In this document: positions 15,994 to 25,302 of the stretch, one piece after another | Layout of the letters: every line of letters begins with the position of its first letter | How positions within the stretch are numbered: position 1 is the stretch's first letter | NCBI GenBank assembly: GCA_963817905.1 | Contig: CAWFPS010000001.1 | Location: 1-64,000 of the forward strand | DNA: 64,000 nucleotides | Origin: VRUE01 sp963817905 | GTDB taxonomy: Bacteria; Actinomycetota; Thermoleophilia; Solirubrobacterales; 70-9 | Direction of reading: 5' to 3' | Position numbers and translations under genes: made by a program | The notes under the pieces: model-generated | The model's database searches: none | Told to the model about the DNA's origin: nothing | Seen by the model: the letters and a program-made list of their open reading frames with translations, nothing else

Positions 15994-17520
15994 ATGGATC
16001 GGGAGCTTCTTGATGCCTACCTGCATGACCGCAGTCGCCTCGGGCCGGCCGAGGACGGCGCGTTCACCGGTGCTGCCGGGGGCGCGGCCTGCGGGGATCT
16101 CTCGCGAATCTCGCTCGTTATCGAGGGCGGCTCCGTGGTTCGGGTCAGCTTCGACGCCGAGGGCTGCGGGGCGACTCGGGCCGCCACCGCGGCAGTGGCC
16201 GAGATGGCCGAGGGGTCGCCAGTGCTCGAGGTCGCCCGGATCGGCACCGACCAGGTTGACGTGGCGCTGGGAGGGCTGACGCCGGCCAAGCTGCACGCGG
16301 CGCAGCTGGCCGCCGATGCGCTGCACCGGGCGCTCGCGCAGGCGGCGGCATCGGATCAGGTGCTGGCTCGCGGTGGAGGCGACTTCGATGTCTCCCAGGA
16401 GAGCGGCGACCGCCGGGATACGAACGGCAGGAGCGCCCCCGCGGGCAACGATGCCCCCGGCCGCGTGCTGGTCGCGATGTCCGGTGGCGTCGACAGCGCG
16501 GTCGCGGCGCTGCTCGAACGGGAGCGGGGGGCGGAGGTGGTCGGGGTGACGCTGAAGCTGTGGGCCGACCCGCAGACCGACGGGGCCAAGGCCTGCTGCT
16601 CGCCGGAGGCGGTGCTCGGCGCGCGGGCACTCGCCCAGTCGCTCGGCATCCCGCACCTGACCCTCGACCTCGAGGAGGAGTTCCGCCGCCGCGTCGTCGC
16701 CGAGTTCGTCTCCGGCTACGCGGCCGGCAGCACCCCCAACCCCTGCATCGCCTGCAACGGCGAGGTGCGGATCGCGGCGATGGTGGATCTGGCGCGGCGC
16801 CTTGGCGCGACGCACCTCGTCACCGGCCACTACGCCCGCATCGTCGAGGACGGCGAGGGCCCACTGCTCGCCGCCGCGGCCGACGAGAACAAGGACCAGA
16901 GCTACATGCTCGCGGCATTGCCGCCGGCCCTGCTCTCCCGGGTCCGCTTCCCGCTCACCGACTTGACCAAGCCCGAGGTGCGCGAGATCGCCGCCCGGCA
17001 CGACCTGGCCGTGGCGAAGAAGCCCGAGAGCCAGGACCTCTGCTTCCTCTCCGGCCAGGGCAAGGCCGACTTCCTGCGTCGCCACGGCGGCCTCGGCGAG
17101 CGCCAGGGCGACCTGATCGACCGCTCCGGCCGCGCGGTCGGCCGTCACCCCGGCCACCACAACTTCACCGTCGGCCAGCGCCGCGGGATCGGCGGCGGCG
17201 CCGAGGAGCCGCAGTACGTCCTTGCCACCGACGCCGCCGCGAACACGGTCACGGTCGGCCCGCGCCGCGACCTGATGGCGCGCTCGGTCCGCCTCCAGCG
17301 GGCGATCCTGCACCGCGACGGCGGCAGCGTCGATGCCGTCCGCCTGCGCTACCGCTCCCAGCCGGTGCCGGCCAGGGTGGCGACGACAAAGACCGGCAGC
17401 CACGCCGAGCTCGGCGTCGACCTGGGCGAGGAGTTCGCCGGTGCGTCCCCCGGACAGACCGCCGTTCTGCTCGCCGGCGAGGCGATCGTCGGGCACGGCA
17501 CGATCGTCGCCGCCTCCTGA
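15994..17520 (+). CDS. mnmA: NifU/IscU-like scaffold domain fused to tRNA 2-thiouridylase MnmA
   Basis: 508 residues. Residues 1-120 are an IscU/NifU-N scaffold fold: GGAACGDL (Cys33, Asp35), EGCGATRAATAAVAEMAEG (Cys58), and KLHAAQLAADALHRAL, where the third scaffold Cys expected after His101 is Ala102. After a ~30-residue linker comes full MnmA: P-loop AMSGGVDSAV (162-170), STPNPCIACN with catalytic Cys, ENKDQSYML, and ESQDLCFLSG with the second Cys. MnmA thiolates U34 of Lys, Glu and Gln tRNAs. The PCxxCN motif is the actinobacterial form. The domain fusion suggests direct sulfur or Fe-S delivery to MnmA. alaS follows. Confidence 0.92.
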   Translation: MDRELLDAYLHDRSRLGPAEDGAFTGAAGGAACGDLSRISLVIEGGSVVRVSFDAEGCGATRAATAAVAEMAEGSPVLEVARIGTDQVDVALGGLTPAKLHAAQLAADALHRALAQAAASDQVLARGGGDFDVSQESGDRRDTNGRSAPAGNDAPGRVLVAMSGGVDSAVAALLERERGAEVVGVTLKLWADPQTDGAKACCSPEAVLGARALAQSLGIPHLTLDLEEEFRRRVVAEFVSGYAAGSTPNPCIACNGEVRIAAMVDLARRLGATHLVTGHYARIVEDGEGPLLAAAADENKDQSYMLAALPPALLSRVRFPLTDLTKPEVREIAARHDLAVAKKPESQDLCFLSGQGKADFLRRHGGLGERQGDLIDRSGRAVGRHPGHHNFTVGQRRGIGGGAEEPQYVLATDAAANTVTVGPRRDLMARSVRLQRAILHRDGGSVDAVRLRYRSQPVPARVATTKTGSHAELGVDLGEEFAGASPGQTAVLLAGEAIVGHGTIVAAS

Positions 17521-17546
17521 ACCCGCCCAGGCCCGGCGATAGTCCT

Positions 17547-17552
17547 TAGGCT
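17547..17552 (+). promoter_or_regulatory. -10 box TAGGCT of alaS
   Basis: Seven bases before the alaS ATG at 17560; no Shine-Dalgarno site, so leaderless transcription is likely. Confidence 0.45.
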
Positions 17553-17559
17553 GCCAGCG

Positions 17560-20244
17560 ATGAAGGCCAGCGAGATCCGCCGCACCTACCTCGAGTTCTT
17601 CGCCGAGCGCGGCCACAAGATCGTGCCCTCGGCCTCGCTGGTGCCGTCGGTGCACGACCCCTCGGTGCTGCTGACGACGGCGGGTATGCAGCCGTTCAAG
17701 CCCTACTTCCTCGGCCGCGAGCGGCCCCCGGCGCCGCGGCTCGCCGACGTGCAGAAGTGCTTCCGCACGACCGACATCGAGGAGGTCGGCAAGACCGCCC
17801 GCCACCTCACCTTCTTCGAGATGCTCGGCAACTGGAGCTTCGGCGACTACTTCAAGGAGGAGTCGATCCCCTGGGGCTGGGAGCTCTCGACCCAGGGTTT
17901 CGGGATGGACCCCGAGCGGATCTGGGCGACCGTCTTCGGCGGCGATGAGGAGCTGGGCCTGGGGCCCGACGAGGAGGCGATCGAGATTTGGCGCCGCGTC
18001 GGTCTCCCCGACGAGCGGATCGTCCGGCTCGGCCGCGAGGACAATTTCTGGCAGGGCGGGCCGACCGGGCCCTGCGGTCCCTGCTCGGAGCTCTACCTCG
18101 ACCGCGGCGAGGAGTTCGGCGATGCCGGCGAGCGGCCGGGTGACGACACCGACCGCTTCCTCGAGTTCTGGAACCACGTCTTCATGAGCTACGACCTCGC
18201 CGAGGACGGCTCGCTGACCGACCTGCCGAGCCGCAACATCGACACCGGCATGGGACTCGACCGGATGGCGGCGATCCTGCAGGACGTCCCCTCGGTCTAT
18301 GAGACCGACCTGGTCCGCCCACTGCTCGACCTCGCCGAGGAGATCTCCGGCCGCTCCTACGCCGAGGGCGGCGCGGTCACCCGGGCGATGCGGATCGTCG
18401 CCGACCACTCGCGCGGCGCCGCCTTCCTGATCGCCGACGGCGTCGTCCCCTCCAACGAGGACCGCGGCTACATCCTGCGCCGGATCATGCGGCGGGCGAT
18501 CCAGCAGGGCCGCACGCTCGGCCTCGAGGAGCCCTGGCTGGGCCGCTTCGCCGAGCGCACGATCGAGGTCATGGGCGAGGCCTACCCCGAGCTGACGGCC
18601 GAGCGGGAGACGATCGCCCGCTGGGTCGGCGACGAGGAGGAGAGCTTCGGCCGCACCCTGGAGCGCGGCATGGTCCTGCTCGAGCGGCTGGTCGCCGAGG
18701 CGAAGGAGGCGGAGACCTCGTGGATCGAGGCGGCCGACGCCTTCGAGCTGCACGACACCTACGGCTTCCCCTATGACCTGACCAAGGAGCTGCTCGGCGA
18801 GCGGGGCCTGGCGGTCGACGACGGCGGCTTCGAGGAGCTGATGGAGGAGCAGCGCCAGCGCTCTCGGGTCGGCTCCGCCACCGCGCACGGCTCCGAGGAC
18901 CGCCACGAGCGCGTGATTGCCTTCGCCGGGGCGGCCGCGCCGACCCGGTTCGTCGGCTACGAGACGCTGCGCGCCACCACCGGCCTCGCCGCGGTCGAGA
19001 GCGACGACGGCCGCGCCCTGGTCAAGCTCGAGCAGAGCCCCTTCTATGCGGAGGGGGGCGGGCAGGTCGCCGATTCTGGCGTGCTGCGCTGGGAGGGGGG
19101 AGAGGCGAAAATTCTCGACGTTTACCGGGTTGGCGAGGACCAAGTCCTCGAGGTAGAGGGAAGCGGTCCCCGGACGCGGGAGCGGGGGCGCGAGGTCGCC
19201 GGTGATGATGAGCGCGCCCCCGCGGGAGCGGAGGAGATCGCGTTTGTTCCGGTGGAGGCCGAGGTCGACCGCGAGACCCGCCACGCCACCATGCGCAACC
19301 ACACGGCCACCCACCTGCTGCACGCGGCCCTGCGCGAGCGGCTCGGCACCCATGTGCGCCAGGCCGGCTCCGCCGTCCGTCCCGACAAGCTGCGCTTCGA
19401 CTTCACCCACGGCCAGGGCCTCAGCGCCGAGGAGCTGGGCGCGGTTGAGGACCGGGTCAACGAGTGGATCAAGGCGAGCCGCCCGGTGCGCTGGCTGGAG
19501 ATGGAGCGCCCCGAGGCCGAGCGGCTGGGGGCGATGGCCCTGTTTGGCGAGAAGTACGGCGAGTGGGTGCGGGTGGTCGAGGTAGACGGCGTCTCGCGCG
19601 AGCTCTGCGGCGGCACCCACGTCGCTAACACGGCCGAGGTCGGGATCTTCAAGATCGCCTCGGAGGGGTCGAGCGCCGCCAACGTGCGCCGAATCGAGGC
19701 GCTCAGCGGTCCCGCCGCGATCGACTGGTTCCGCGAGCGCGAGCAGCGCCTCGGCGAGGTCGGCGAGCTGCTCGGCTCGCCCCAGGACCCGATCGCCGGG
19801 GCGCGCCGGGCGGCCGAGAAGCTGAAGGAGGCCGGTGCCGACGCCGAGCAGGCGCAGAAGCAACTGCTCGGCGAGGAGGCCGAGCGGCTCGTCGCCGAGG
19901 CGGTGGAGGCCAACGGCGTCAAGCTCGCCGTCTCGCGGGCGCCGCTGGCCGACCAAAAGCAGCTGCTCGAGCTGGCCAACCGGGTCCAGTCGAAGCTGGG
20001 CGGCGACGCCGCGGTGGCGCTGGGCGGCGCCGAGGGCAGCAAGGTCGCCCTCGTCGTCCTCGTCTCGAAGGGGGCCGTGGAGCGCGGCCTCTCCGCCGCG
20101 GACGCGGTGCGCGAGTCGGCCCCGATCGTCGGCGGCGGCGGCGGCGGGCGCGACGACATGGCCCAGGCCGGCGGCAAGGACGCGAGCAAGCTCGACGAGG
20201 CGCTCGCCGCGGCGCGGGCCGCGCTCGAGCGGGCGGCAGGCTGA
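17560..20244 (+). CDS. alaS: Alanyl-tRNA synthetase
   Basis: 894 residues, full length. The opening ASEIRRTYLEFFAERGHKIV and VPSVHDPSVLLTTAGMQPFK are the AlaRS core, with motif 2 around RTTDIEEVGKTARHLTFFEM. The editing domain shows the zinc motif HTATHLLHAALRERLG and CGGTHVANTAEVG. The C-Ala/DHHA1 end has the glycine loop IVGGGGGGRDDMAQAGGKD. A run between residues ~510 and 565 (GSGPRTRERGREVAGDDERA) is variable and unlike other AlaRS proteins. The leaderless start, and ruvX four bases after the stop, place it at the head of the alaS-ruvX-mltG-aroE operon. Confidence 0.97.
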   Translation: MKASEIRRTYLEFFAERGHKIVPSASLVPSVHDPSVLLTTAGMQPFKPYFLGRERPPAPRLADVQKCFRTTDIEEVGKTARHLTFFEMLGNWSFGDYFKEESIPWGWELSTQGFGMDPERIWATVFGGDEELGLGPDEEAIEIWRRVGLPDERIVRLGREDNFWQGGPTGPCGPCSELYLDRGEEFGDAGERPGDDTDRFLEFWNHVFMSYDLAEDGSLTDLPSRNIDTGMGLDRMAAILQDVPSVYETDLVRPLLDLAEEISGRSYAEGGAVTRAMRIVADHSRGAAFLIADGVVPSNEDRGYILRRIMRRAIQQGRTLGLEEPWLGRFAERTIEVMGEAYPELTAERETIARWVGDEEESFGRTLERGMVLLERLVAEAKEAETSWIEAADAFELHDTYGFPYDLTKELLGERGLAVDDGGFEELMEEQRQRSRVGSATAHGSEDRHERVIAFAGAAAPTRFVGYETLRATTGLAAVESDDGRALVKLEQSPFYAEGGGQVADSGVLRWEGGEAKILDVYRVGEDQVLEVEGSGPRTRERGREVAGDDERAPAGAEEIAFVPVEAEVDRETRHATMRNHTATHLLHAALRERLGTHVRQAGSAVRPDKLRFDFTHGQGLSAEELGAVEDRVNEWIKASRPVRWLEMERPEAERLGAMALFGEKYGEWVRVVEVDGVSRELCGGTHVANTAEVGIFKIASEGSSAANVRRIEALSGPAAIDWFREREQRLGEVGELLGSPQDPIAGARRAAEKLKEAGADAEQAQKQLLGEEAERLVAEAVEANGVKLAVSRAPLADQKQLLELANRVQSKLGGDAAVALGGAEGSKVALVVLVSKGAVERGLSAADAVRESAPIVGGGGGGRDDMAQAGGKDASKLDEALAAARAALERAAG

Positions 20245-20248
20245 GCCG

Positions 20249-20656
20249 ATGCGGGTCCTCGCCCTCGACCACGGCACGGCCCGGATCGGCTGCGCGATCT
20301 CCGACCCCAGCGGCACCCTGGCGACGCCGCTGCCGGTGATCGAACCATCGGTTGCCCGCGCGGTCGCCGAGCTGGTCGACAAGCACGAGGTCGAGCTGGT
20401 CGTGGTCGGCCTGCCGCTGCACCTGAGCGGCGAGGAAGGCAGTCAGGCCGCGGTCGTCCGCAGCTTCTGCACGGAGCTGGAGGCGCTGCTCGCGATCCCG
20501 GTCGAGACCTACGACGAGCGCCTGACCACGCGGATGGCCGACGCCAGCAAGCGCGAAGGCGCCGCGGCGGCGCCGGACTCGCTCGCGGCCGCCCACCTTC
20601 TGCAGGCCTACCTGGCGGGCCGGGCCGCGATTGAAGAGCGCGACGACGATGAGTGA
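20249..20656 (+). CDS. ruvX: RuvX/YqgF pre-16S rRNA nuclease
   Basis: 135 residues with the RNase H-like fold: LALDHGTARIGCAISDP (first catalytic Asp), VELVVVGLPLHLSGEEG (second acidic strand) and PVETYDERLTTRMAD (conserved DERLTT). The family finishes the 5' end of 16S rRNA in the cytosol. It begins four bases after alaS and overlaps mltG by eight bases, the standard alaS-ruvX-mltG order, which supports both the start and the assignment. Confidence 0.94.
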   Translation: MRVLALDHGTARIGCAISDPSGTLATPLPVIEPSVARAVAELVDKHEVELVVVGLPLHLSGEEGSQAAVVRSFCTELEALLAIPVETYDERLTTRMADASKREGAAAAPDSLAAAHLLQAYLAGRAAIEERDDDE

Positions 20657-21662
20657 CGAGCTTCTCGCCTCAGAACGCGAGCAGCGCCGCCGCGAGCGGG
20701 AAGAGCGGCGCCTGAAACGCGAGGGGAAGGGCGGCGGCGGGGTGCCCGCCGCGCCGCCTCCACCGGACCCGCCGTCCCCTCCCCCGCCAGCCGCGCCGAA
20801 ACCGTCGCGCTCGCGCCGAAACGGCCTCGGTATCGCCGTCGGCCTGGCCTTCGTGCTGTTCGGCATCGCCGCGATCGCGGCGCTCGCCTACAGGCACTTC
20901 CACCGCAGCGCTCCCCCTCCGCCGGTCGTCGTGCGGACGATCACGGTGACGATCCCCGAGGGCTACAGCCGCGCCCAGGCCGCCGAGCTGGCCAAGACCG
21001 AAGGCCTGCGCGGCAGCTACGAGCGCGCCAGCGTGCGCTCCAAGTACCTCAACCCCGCCAAGTACGGCGGCAAGGGCGCCAAGGATCTCGAGGGCTTCCT
21101 CTTTCCCGACACCTTCGAGCTGGAGAAGCACGCCAGCGCCGCCAGCCTGGTGCAGTTGCAGCTCGAGGACTTCAAGCGCCGGATCAAGGGCGTGAACATG
21201 AGCTACGCGCGCTCGAAGAACCTGACCACCTACGACGTGCTGACGATCGCCTCGATGATCGAGGACGAGGCCGGCAAGGCGAGCCAGCGCAAGCTGGTCG
21301 CGGCGGTGGTCTACAACCGCCTGCACGACGGGATGCCGCTCGGCATCGACGCCACCACCCGCTTCGCCACCGGCAACTACACCGAGCCGCTGACCGAATC
21401 CGAACTGGCGGTCGATTCGCCCTACAACACCCGCACCAACACCGGGCTGCCGCCGGGCCCGATCAACAGCCCCGGCCTGGCCTCGATCGAGGCCGCCGCC
21501 CACCCGGCCAAGGCGGACTACCTCTTCTACGTGGCCAAGCCGGGCGCCTGCAACGAGCTCGCCTTCTCCTCGACCGAAGCCGAGTTCGAAGCCGACGTCG
21601 CCCGCTACAACACCGCGCGCGAAGCGGCCGGCGGCAACTCGCCGGACAGCTGCGGGGAATAG
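20649..21662 (+). CDS. mltG: Endolytic murein transglycosylase MltG
   Basis: 337 residues from the ATG at 20649. The cytosolic N-terminus is charged then Pro-rich (EREQRRREREERRLKREG, PPPPDPPSPPPP), followed by one membrane helix (about residues 60-82) and a LysM-like stretch (VTIPEGYSRAQAAELAK). The catalytic YceG domain has LEGFLFPDTFEL, ASMIEDEAGK with the catalytic Glu, VVYNRLHDGMPL, and SPYNTRTNTGLPPGPINSPG. MltG cuts nascent glycan strands at the membrane and sets their length. It precedes aroE by two bases. Confidence 0.94.
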   Translation: MSDELLASEREQRRREREERRLKREGKGGGGVPAAPPPPDPPSPPPPAAPKPSRSRRNGLGIAVGLAFVLFGIAAIAALAYRHFHRSAPPPPVVVRTITVTIPEGYSRAQAAELAKTEGLRGSYERASVRSKYLNPAKYGGKGAKDLEGFLFPDTFELEKHASAASLVQLQLEDFKRRIKGVNMSYARSKNLTTYDVLTIASMIEDEAGKASQRKLVAAVVYNRLHDGMPLGIDATTRFATGNYTEPLTESELAVDSPYNTRTNTGLPPGPINSPGLASIEAAAHPAKADYLFYVAKPGACNELAFSSTEAEFEADVARYNTAREAAGGNSPDSCGE

Positions 21663-21664
21663 CG

Positions 21665-22456
21665 GTGCCGCGGCTGGCCGTGCTCGGCTACCCCGTCGGC
21701 CACTCGCGCTCCCCGGCGATGCAGACCGCGGCCCTGGCCGAGCTGGGGCTGGGGGAGGAGTGGAGCTACGAGGCGATCGAGGTCGCCCCCGACGCCTTCG
21801 AGCAGCGAGTGCTGGCGATGGCGGCGGAGGGGTTCGCCGGCGCCAACGTGACCGTGCCGCACAAGGGCGCGGCGCTGGCGCTTGCCGACGAGCTCTCGGA
21901 GGGCGCGCGGGAGATCGGCGCCGCCAACACGCTGACCTTCGCCGCGGCCGAGATCCGGGCCGAGAACACCGACGCCGAGGGTTTCCTTCGGGCCCTGCCG
22001 GTCTCGCCGGCCGGCAAGCGGGCCCTGGTGCTCGGCGCCGGGGGCGCCGCCCGGGCGGTGGTCTGGGCCCTGCTGCGCGAGGGGGCGACGGTGGAGATCT
22101 GGAACCGCACGGAGCTGCGCTCCCGGCACCTCAGCGAGGAGCTCGGCGGCGAGACGGTCGAGCGCCCCGAGCAGTCCGCCTACGAGCTGATCGTCAACAC
22201 GACCTCGGTAGGCCTGGCCGGCGAGGACCCGTTCACGGAGCTGCCGCTTGCGGCCGCCGCATTCGTTCCAGGCCAAACCGTCGCCGACATGGTCTACGGC
22301 GAGGAACCATCTGCTCTGCTGGCTGCTGCCGGAGGGGAGGGCGCGACCACGGTCGACGGAATTGAGATTCTCGTCCAACAGGGCGCCCTCTCCCTCGAGC
22401 TCTGGACGGACCGCCCGGCCCCGCTCGAGACCATGCGCGCGGCCGCGCGGACCTAA
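21665..22456 (+). CDS. aroE: Shikimate dehydrogenase
   Basis: 263 residues, GTG start two bases after mltG. Motifs: substrate site LGYPVGHSRSPAMQ, GANVTVPHKGAAL with the catalytic Lys, IGAANTLTF, ENTDAEGF with catalytic Asp, and the NADP Rossmann loop LGAGGAARAV followed by WNRTELRSRHL. It reduces 3-dehydroshikimate to shikimate with NADPH. It opens an aromatic cluster (aroE, aroC, aroKB, aroQ) that covers all but the first and the EPSP steps of the pathway. Confidence 0.95.
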   Translation: MPRLAVLGYPVGHSRSPAMQTAALAELGLGEEWSYEAIEVAPDAFEQRVLAMAAEGFAGANVTVPHKGAALALADELSEGAREIGAANTLTFAAAEIRAENTDAEGFLRALPVSPAGKRALVLGAGGAARAVVWALLREGATVEIWNRTELRSRHLSEELGGETVERPEQSAYELIVNTTSVGLAGEDPFTELPLAAAAFVPGQTVADMVYGEEPSALLAAAGGEGATTVDGIEILVQQGALSLELWTDRPAPLETMRAAART

Positions 22457-22567
22457 GGCGTATCCCGGCAGGGGTGGAGCGTCTTGTACTTTTTGGTCAA
22501 CCCGCCTCCTCGCAAGGCCACCGCCAATTCACCAAGAAGTTAAGCGGAACCCCTGCCGGGATACGCC
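22457..22567. repeat. Long inverted repeat between aroE and aroC
   Basis: Perfect 19-bp arms, GGCGTATCCCGGCAGGGGT at 22457-22475 and its complement at 22549-22567, enclosing 73 bases. A second nested pair, ACTTTTTGGT (about 22488-22497) with ACCAAGAAGT (about 22531-22540), matches 9 of 10. The whole could fold as one long cruciform or hairpin. There is no T-run, so a simple terminator is not the only reading; it may be a small non-coding mobile palindrome. Confidence 0.75.
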
Positions 22568-22602
22568 CTCGCGCCCCCTCCGTCGATAGCCTGACCCGGG
22601 CA

Positions 22603-23769
22603 ATGACCAGGTTCCGCTTCACAACCGCAGGAGAGTCGCACGGGCCCGGGCTCGTGGCGATCGTCGAGGGGATGCCGGCCGGGCTGGAGCTCGACCGGGA
22701 GGCGCTCGACCGCGACATGGCGCGGCGCCAGCTCGGCCACGGGCGCGGCGGACGGATGAAGATCGAGACCGACACGGTCGAGGTCCGCTCCGGGCTGCGC
22801 CACGGCCGCACGCTCGGCAGCCCGATCGCGGTGCTCGTCGCCAACCGCGACTTCGCCAACTGGGAGGAGCGGATGAACCCCTGGCCGGTCGAGGCCGAGG
22901 TCGACGAGGTCCACCTGCCGCGCCCCGGCCACGCCGACCTGGTCGGCGCCCAGAAGTACGGCCACGGCGACATCCGCAACGTGCTCGAGCGCGCCAGCGC
23001 CCGCGAGACCGCCGCCCGCGTGGCGGCCGGCTCGGTCGCCCGCGGCTTCCTCACCGCGCTCGGCGTCAGCGTGCACAGCCACGTCACCCAGATCGCCTCG
23101 CTTACCGCGCCGCCGCGCGAGGACCTGGGGCCCGAGGATTTCGCCGCGGTCGACGAGGACCCGGTGCGCTGCCTCGACCCCGAGGCCAGCGCGGCGATGG
23201 TCGCGGAGATCAACCGCCTGCGCAAGGCCAACGAGAGCCTCGGCGGCAGCTTCGAGGTGCGCGCCTTCGGCCTCGTCCCCGGGCTCGGCTCCCACGTCTC
23301 CTGGGAAGACCGCCTCGACGGCCGCCTCGCCGGTGCCGTCGCCTCGATCCAGTCGGTCAAGGGCGTCGCGATCGGCGAAGCATGGGACGTCGCGGGCCGC
23401 CCCGGCTCGGAGGCCCACGACGAGATCTTCTGGTCCGAGGAGCGCGGCTACTTCCGCGAGACCAACCACGCCGGCGGCCTCGAGGGCGGGATGACCAACG
23501 GCCTGCCACTCTCTGTTCGCGCCGCGATCAAGCCGATCTCGACCCTGACCAAGCCATTGCGCTCGGTCGACACCGAGAGCAAGGAACCGGCCCAGGCATT
23601 GCGCGAGCGCACCGACTCGACTGTGGTCCCGGCCGCGGCGGTCGTCGCCGAGGCGATGGTCTGCCTCGTCCTCGCCCGCGCCTACCGCGAGAAGTTCGGC
23701 GGCGATCACATCGACGACGCCCTCGCCGCGGTCGAGGCCTACAAGCAGCGAATCGACTTCCGCGGCTAG
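22603..23769 (+). CDS. aroC: Chorismate synthase
   Basis: 388 residues from the ATG at 22603. Signature segments: FRFTTAGESHGPGLVAIVEG, RRQLGHGRGGRMKIETDTVE (FMN/EPSP contacts), GHADLVGAQKYG, RNVLERASARETAARVAAG, and ETNHAGGLEGGMTNGLPLSV. It converts EPSP to chorismate using reduced FMN. The start is fixed by the conserved N-terminus; a longer frame would run back through the palindrome. A TAGCCT box at 22587-22592 lies ten bases upstream. aroKB follows after two bases. Confidence 0.96.
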   Translation: MTRFRFTTAGESHGPGLVAIVEGMPAGLELDREALDRDMARRQLGHGRGGRMKIETDTVEVRSGLRHGRTLGSPIAVLVANRDFANWEERMNPWPVEAEVDEVHLPRPGHADLVGAQKYGHGDIRNVLERASARETAARVAAGSVARGFLTALGVSVHSHVTQIASLTAPPREDLGPEDFAAVDEDPVRCLDPEASAAMVAEINRLRKANESLGGSFEVRAFGLVPGLGSHVSWEDRLDGRLAGAVASIQSVKGVAIGEAWDVAGRPGSEAHDEIFWSEERGYFRETNHAGGLEGGMTNGLPLSVRAAIKPISTLTKPLRSVDTESKEPAQALRERTDSTVVPAAAVVAEAMVCLVLARAYREKFGGDHIDDALAAVEAYKQRIDFRG

Positions 23770-23771
23770 CG

Positions 23772-25302
23772 GTGAAGCCCGCGCTCGTCTTCATCGGATT
23801 CATGGGCGCCGGGAAGTCGACCGCGCTGGCCGCGGCGCGCGAGGCCGGGCTGGAGACGACCGAGTCCGACGTCGTGATGGAGGAGGCGCTGGGACGGCCG
23901 ATCGCGGCCGCCTTCGAGCAGGACGGGGAGGAGGCGTTCCGGGCGCGCGAGGCGGAGGTAGTCAGCGAGCTGCTCGATCGCGCCGACGGCGGCGCGATCG
24001 GGCTCGGCGGCGGCAGCATCCTCTCCGCGCGGGTGCGCGAGGCGCTCAAACGCCACATCGTCGTCTGGTTGCAAGTCGAGCCGCAGCAGGCCTGGCCCCG
24101 CATCGCCCGCAGCGACCGCCCGCTGGCGACCAGCGCCGCCGACGTCGAGCGGCTGTTCGAACAGCGCGAGCCGCTCTACGCCTCGATTGCCGACGCGATC
24201 GTGGCGAGCGGCGACCGCGGCCTGATCGGCCGCGCGATGCCCTCGCTGCTGGTCCTGGCCGGGCTGCCGGCGGGGACCGGGATGCTCTGGGCGGCGAGCG
24301 ACTCCGGCGAGTACCCGGTCTTCGCCGGCCCGGGCCTGCTCGGTACGGTTCCGTGGCCGTTGCCGGGAAGGCGCTTCTGCGTCACCGACGCGGCCGTCGG
24401 CCCGCTCTACGCCGAGCGGCTCGCGCCGCTCGCGGCGACGGTCGAGGTCGAGCCGGGGGAGGGCGCGAAGACGATGGCCGAGGCCGAGCGGGTGCTGAGC
24501 GAGCTGGCCCGGGCCGGGATGACCCGCGAGGACCATGTCGTCGCCCTCGGCGGCGGTGTCGTCGGCGACCTGGCCGGGTTCTGCGCGCACCTCTACCAGC
24601 GCGGCGTCCCGGTCGATGCAGGTGCCGACGACGCTGGTCGCCCAGGTCGACTCCGCCTACGGCGGCAAGACCGGGGTGGACCTGCCTGAGGGCAAGAACT
24701 ACGCCGGCGCGTACCACCTGCCCGCCGCGGTCATCGCCGACACCGCCACGCTCGCGACCCTGCCGCGCGAGGAGCTGGCGGCCGGGTTCGTCGAGCTGCT
24801 GAAGACGGGGCTGCTGGCCGGCGGCGAGCTGTGGGAGCAGGCTCGCGGGATTGAGCGGCTCGATCCCGATGCCCTCGCCGGCCTCGTCCTCGCCTGTGCC
24901 CGCTACAAGTGCGAGGTCGTCGCCGCCGACGAGCGCGACGCGGGCCTGCGCGCTGCGCTCAACCTAGGCCACACCGCCGGCCACGCGATCGAGGCGGCGA
25001 GCGGCTACGGGCGCTACCGCCACGGCGAGGCGGTCGGGCTCGGCCTGCTGGCGGCGCTGCGGCTCTCCGAGGCGCCCGAGCTGCGCGGTGAGGTGGAGGC
25101 GATCCTGGCCCGCCACGAGCTGCCTGTCTCGGTCGACCCGGCGATCGACCTCGAGGCGATCCTCGAGGCGATCGGGCGCGACAAGAAGCGCACTGCCGAC
25201 GGCGTCGGCTTCGTCCTCCTCGACGAGCCCGGCGAGCCGCGCACGGACCAGCTGGTCGATCCGGCTAAGGTCCGCGCAGCCGTGCGGGAGCTCTACCCAT
25301 GA
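23772..25302 (+). CDS. aroKB: Bifunctional shikimate kinase / 3-dehydroquinate synthase with internal frameshift
   Basis: GTG start at 23772. Residues 1-~165 are shikimate kinase: P-loop GFMGAGKST (9-17), LETTESDVVME, LGGGSIL and SDRPLA. A dehydroquinate synthase domain follows: ALGGGVVGDLAGF, then, in the next frame, QVPTTLVAQVDSAYGGKTGV, EGKNYAGAYH, LNLGHTAGHAIE and RHGEAVGLG (zinc and active-site residues). The frame changes at about 24611-24616: GVPV in one frame, MQVPTTLVAQ in the other, consistent with one extra base. With it removed the protein would be ~509 residues. Both domains are otherwise well conserved, so a sequencing error or very recent mutation is likelier than old decay. 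aroQ overlaps by 4 bases. Confidence 0.88.

Noticed and set aside
18990..19240. Possible insertion in alaS
   Set aside because: The segment is variable but in frame, and flanking motifs are normal, so ordinary loop variation explains it.
15589..20382. A 1597-residue open frame on the minus strand
   Set aside because: It is antisense to mnmA, alaS and ruvX, whose conserved motifs are certain; long antisense frames are common in GC-rich DNA and this one has no recognisable domain.
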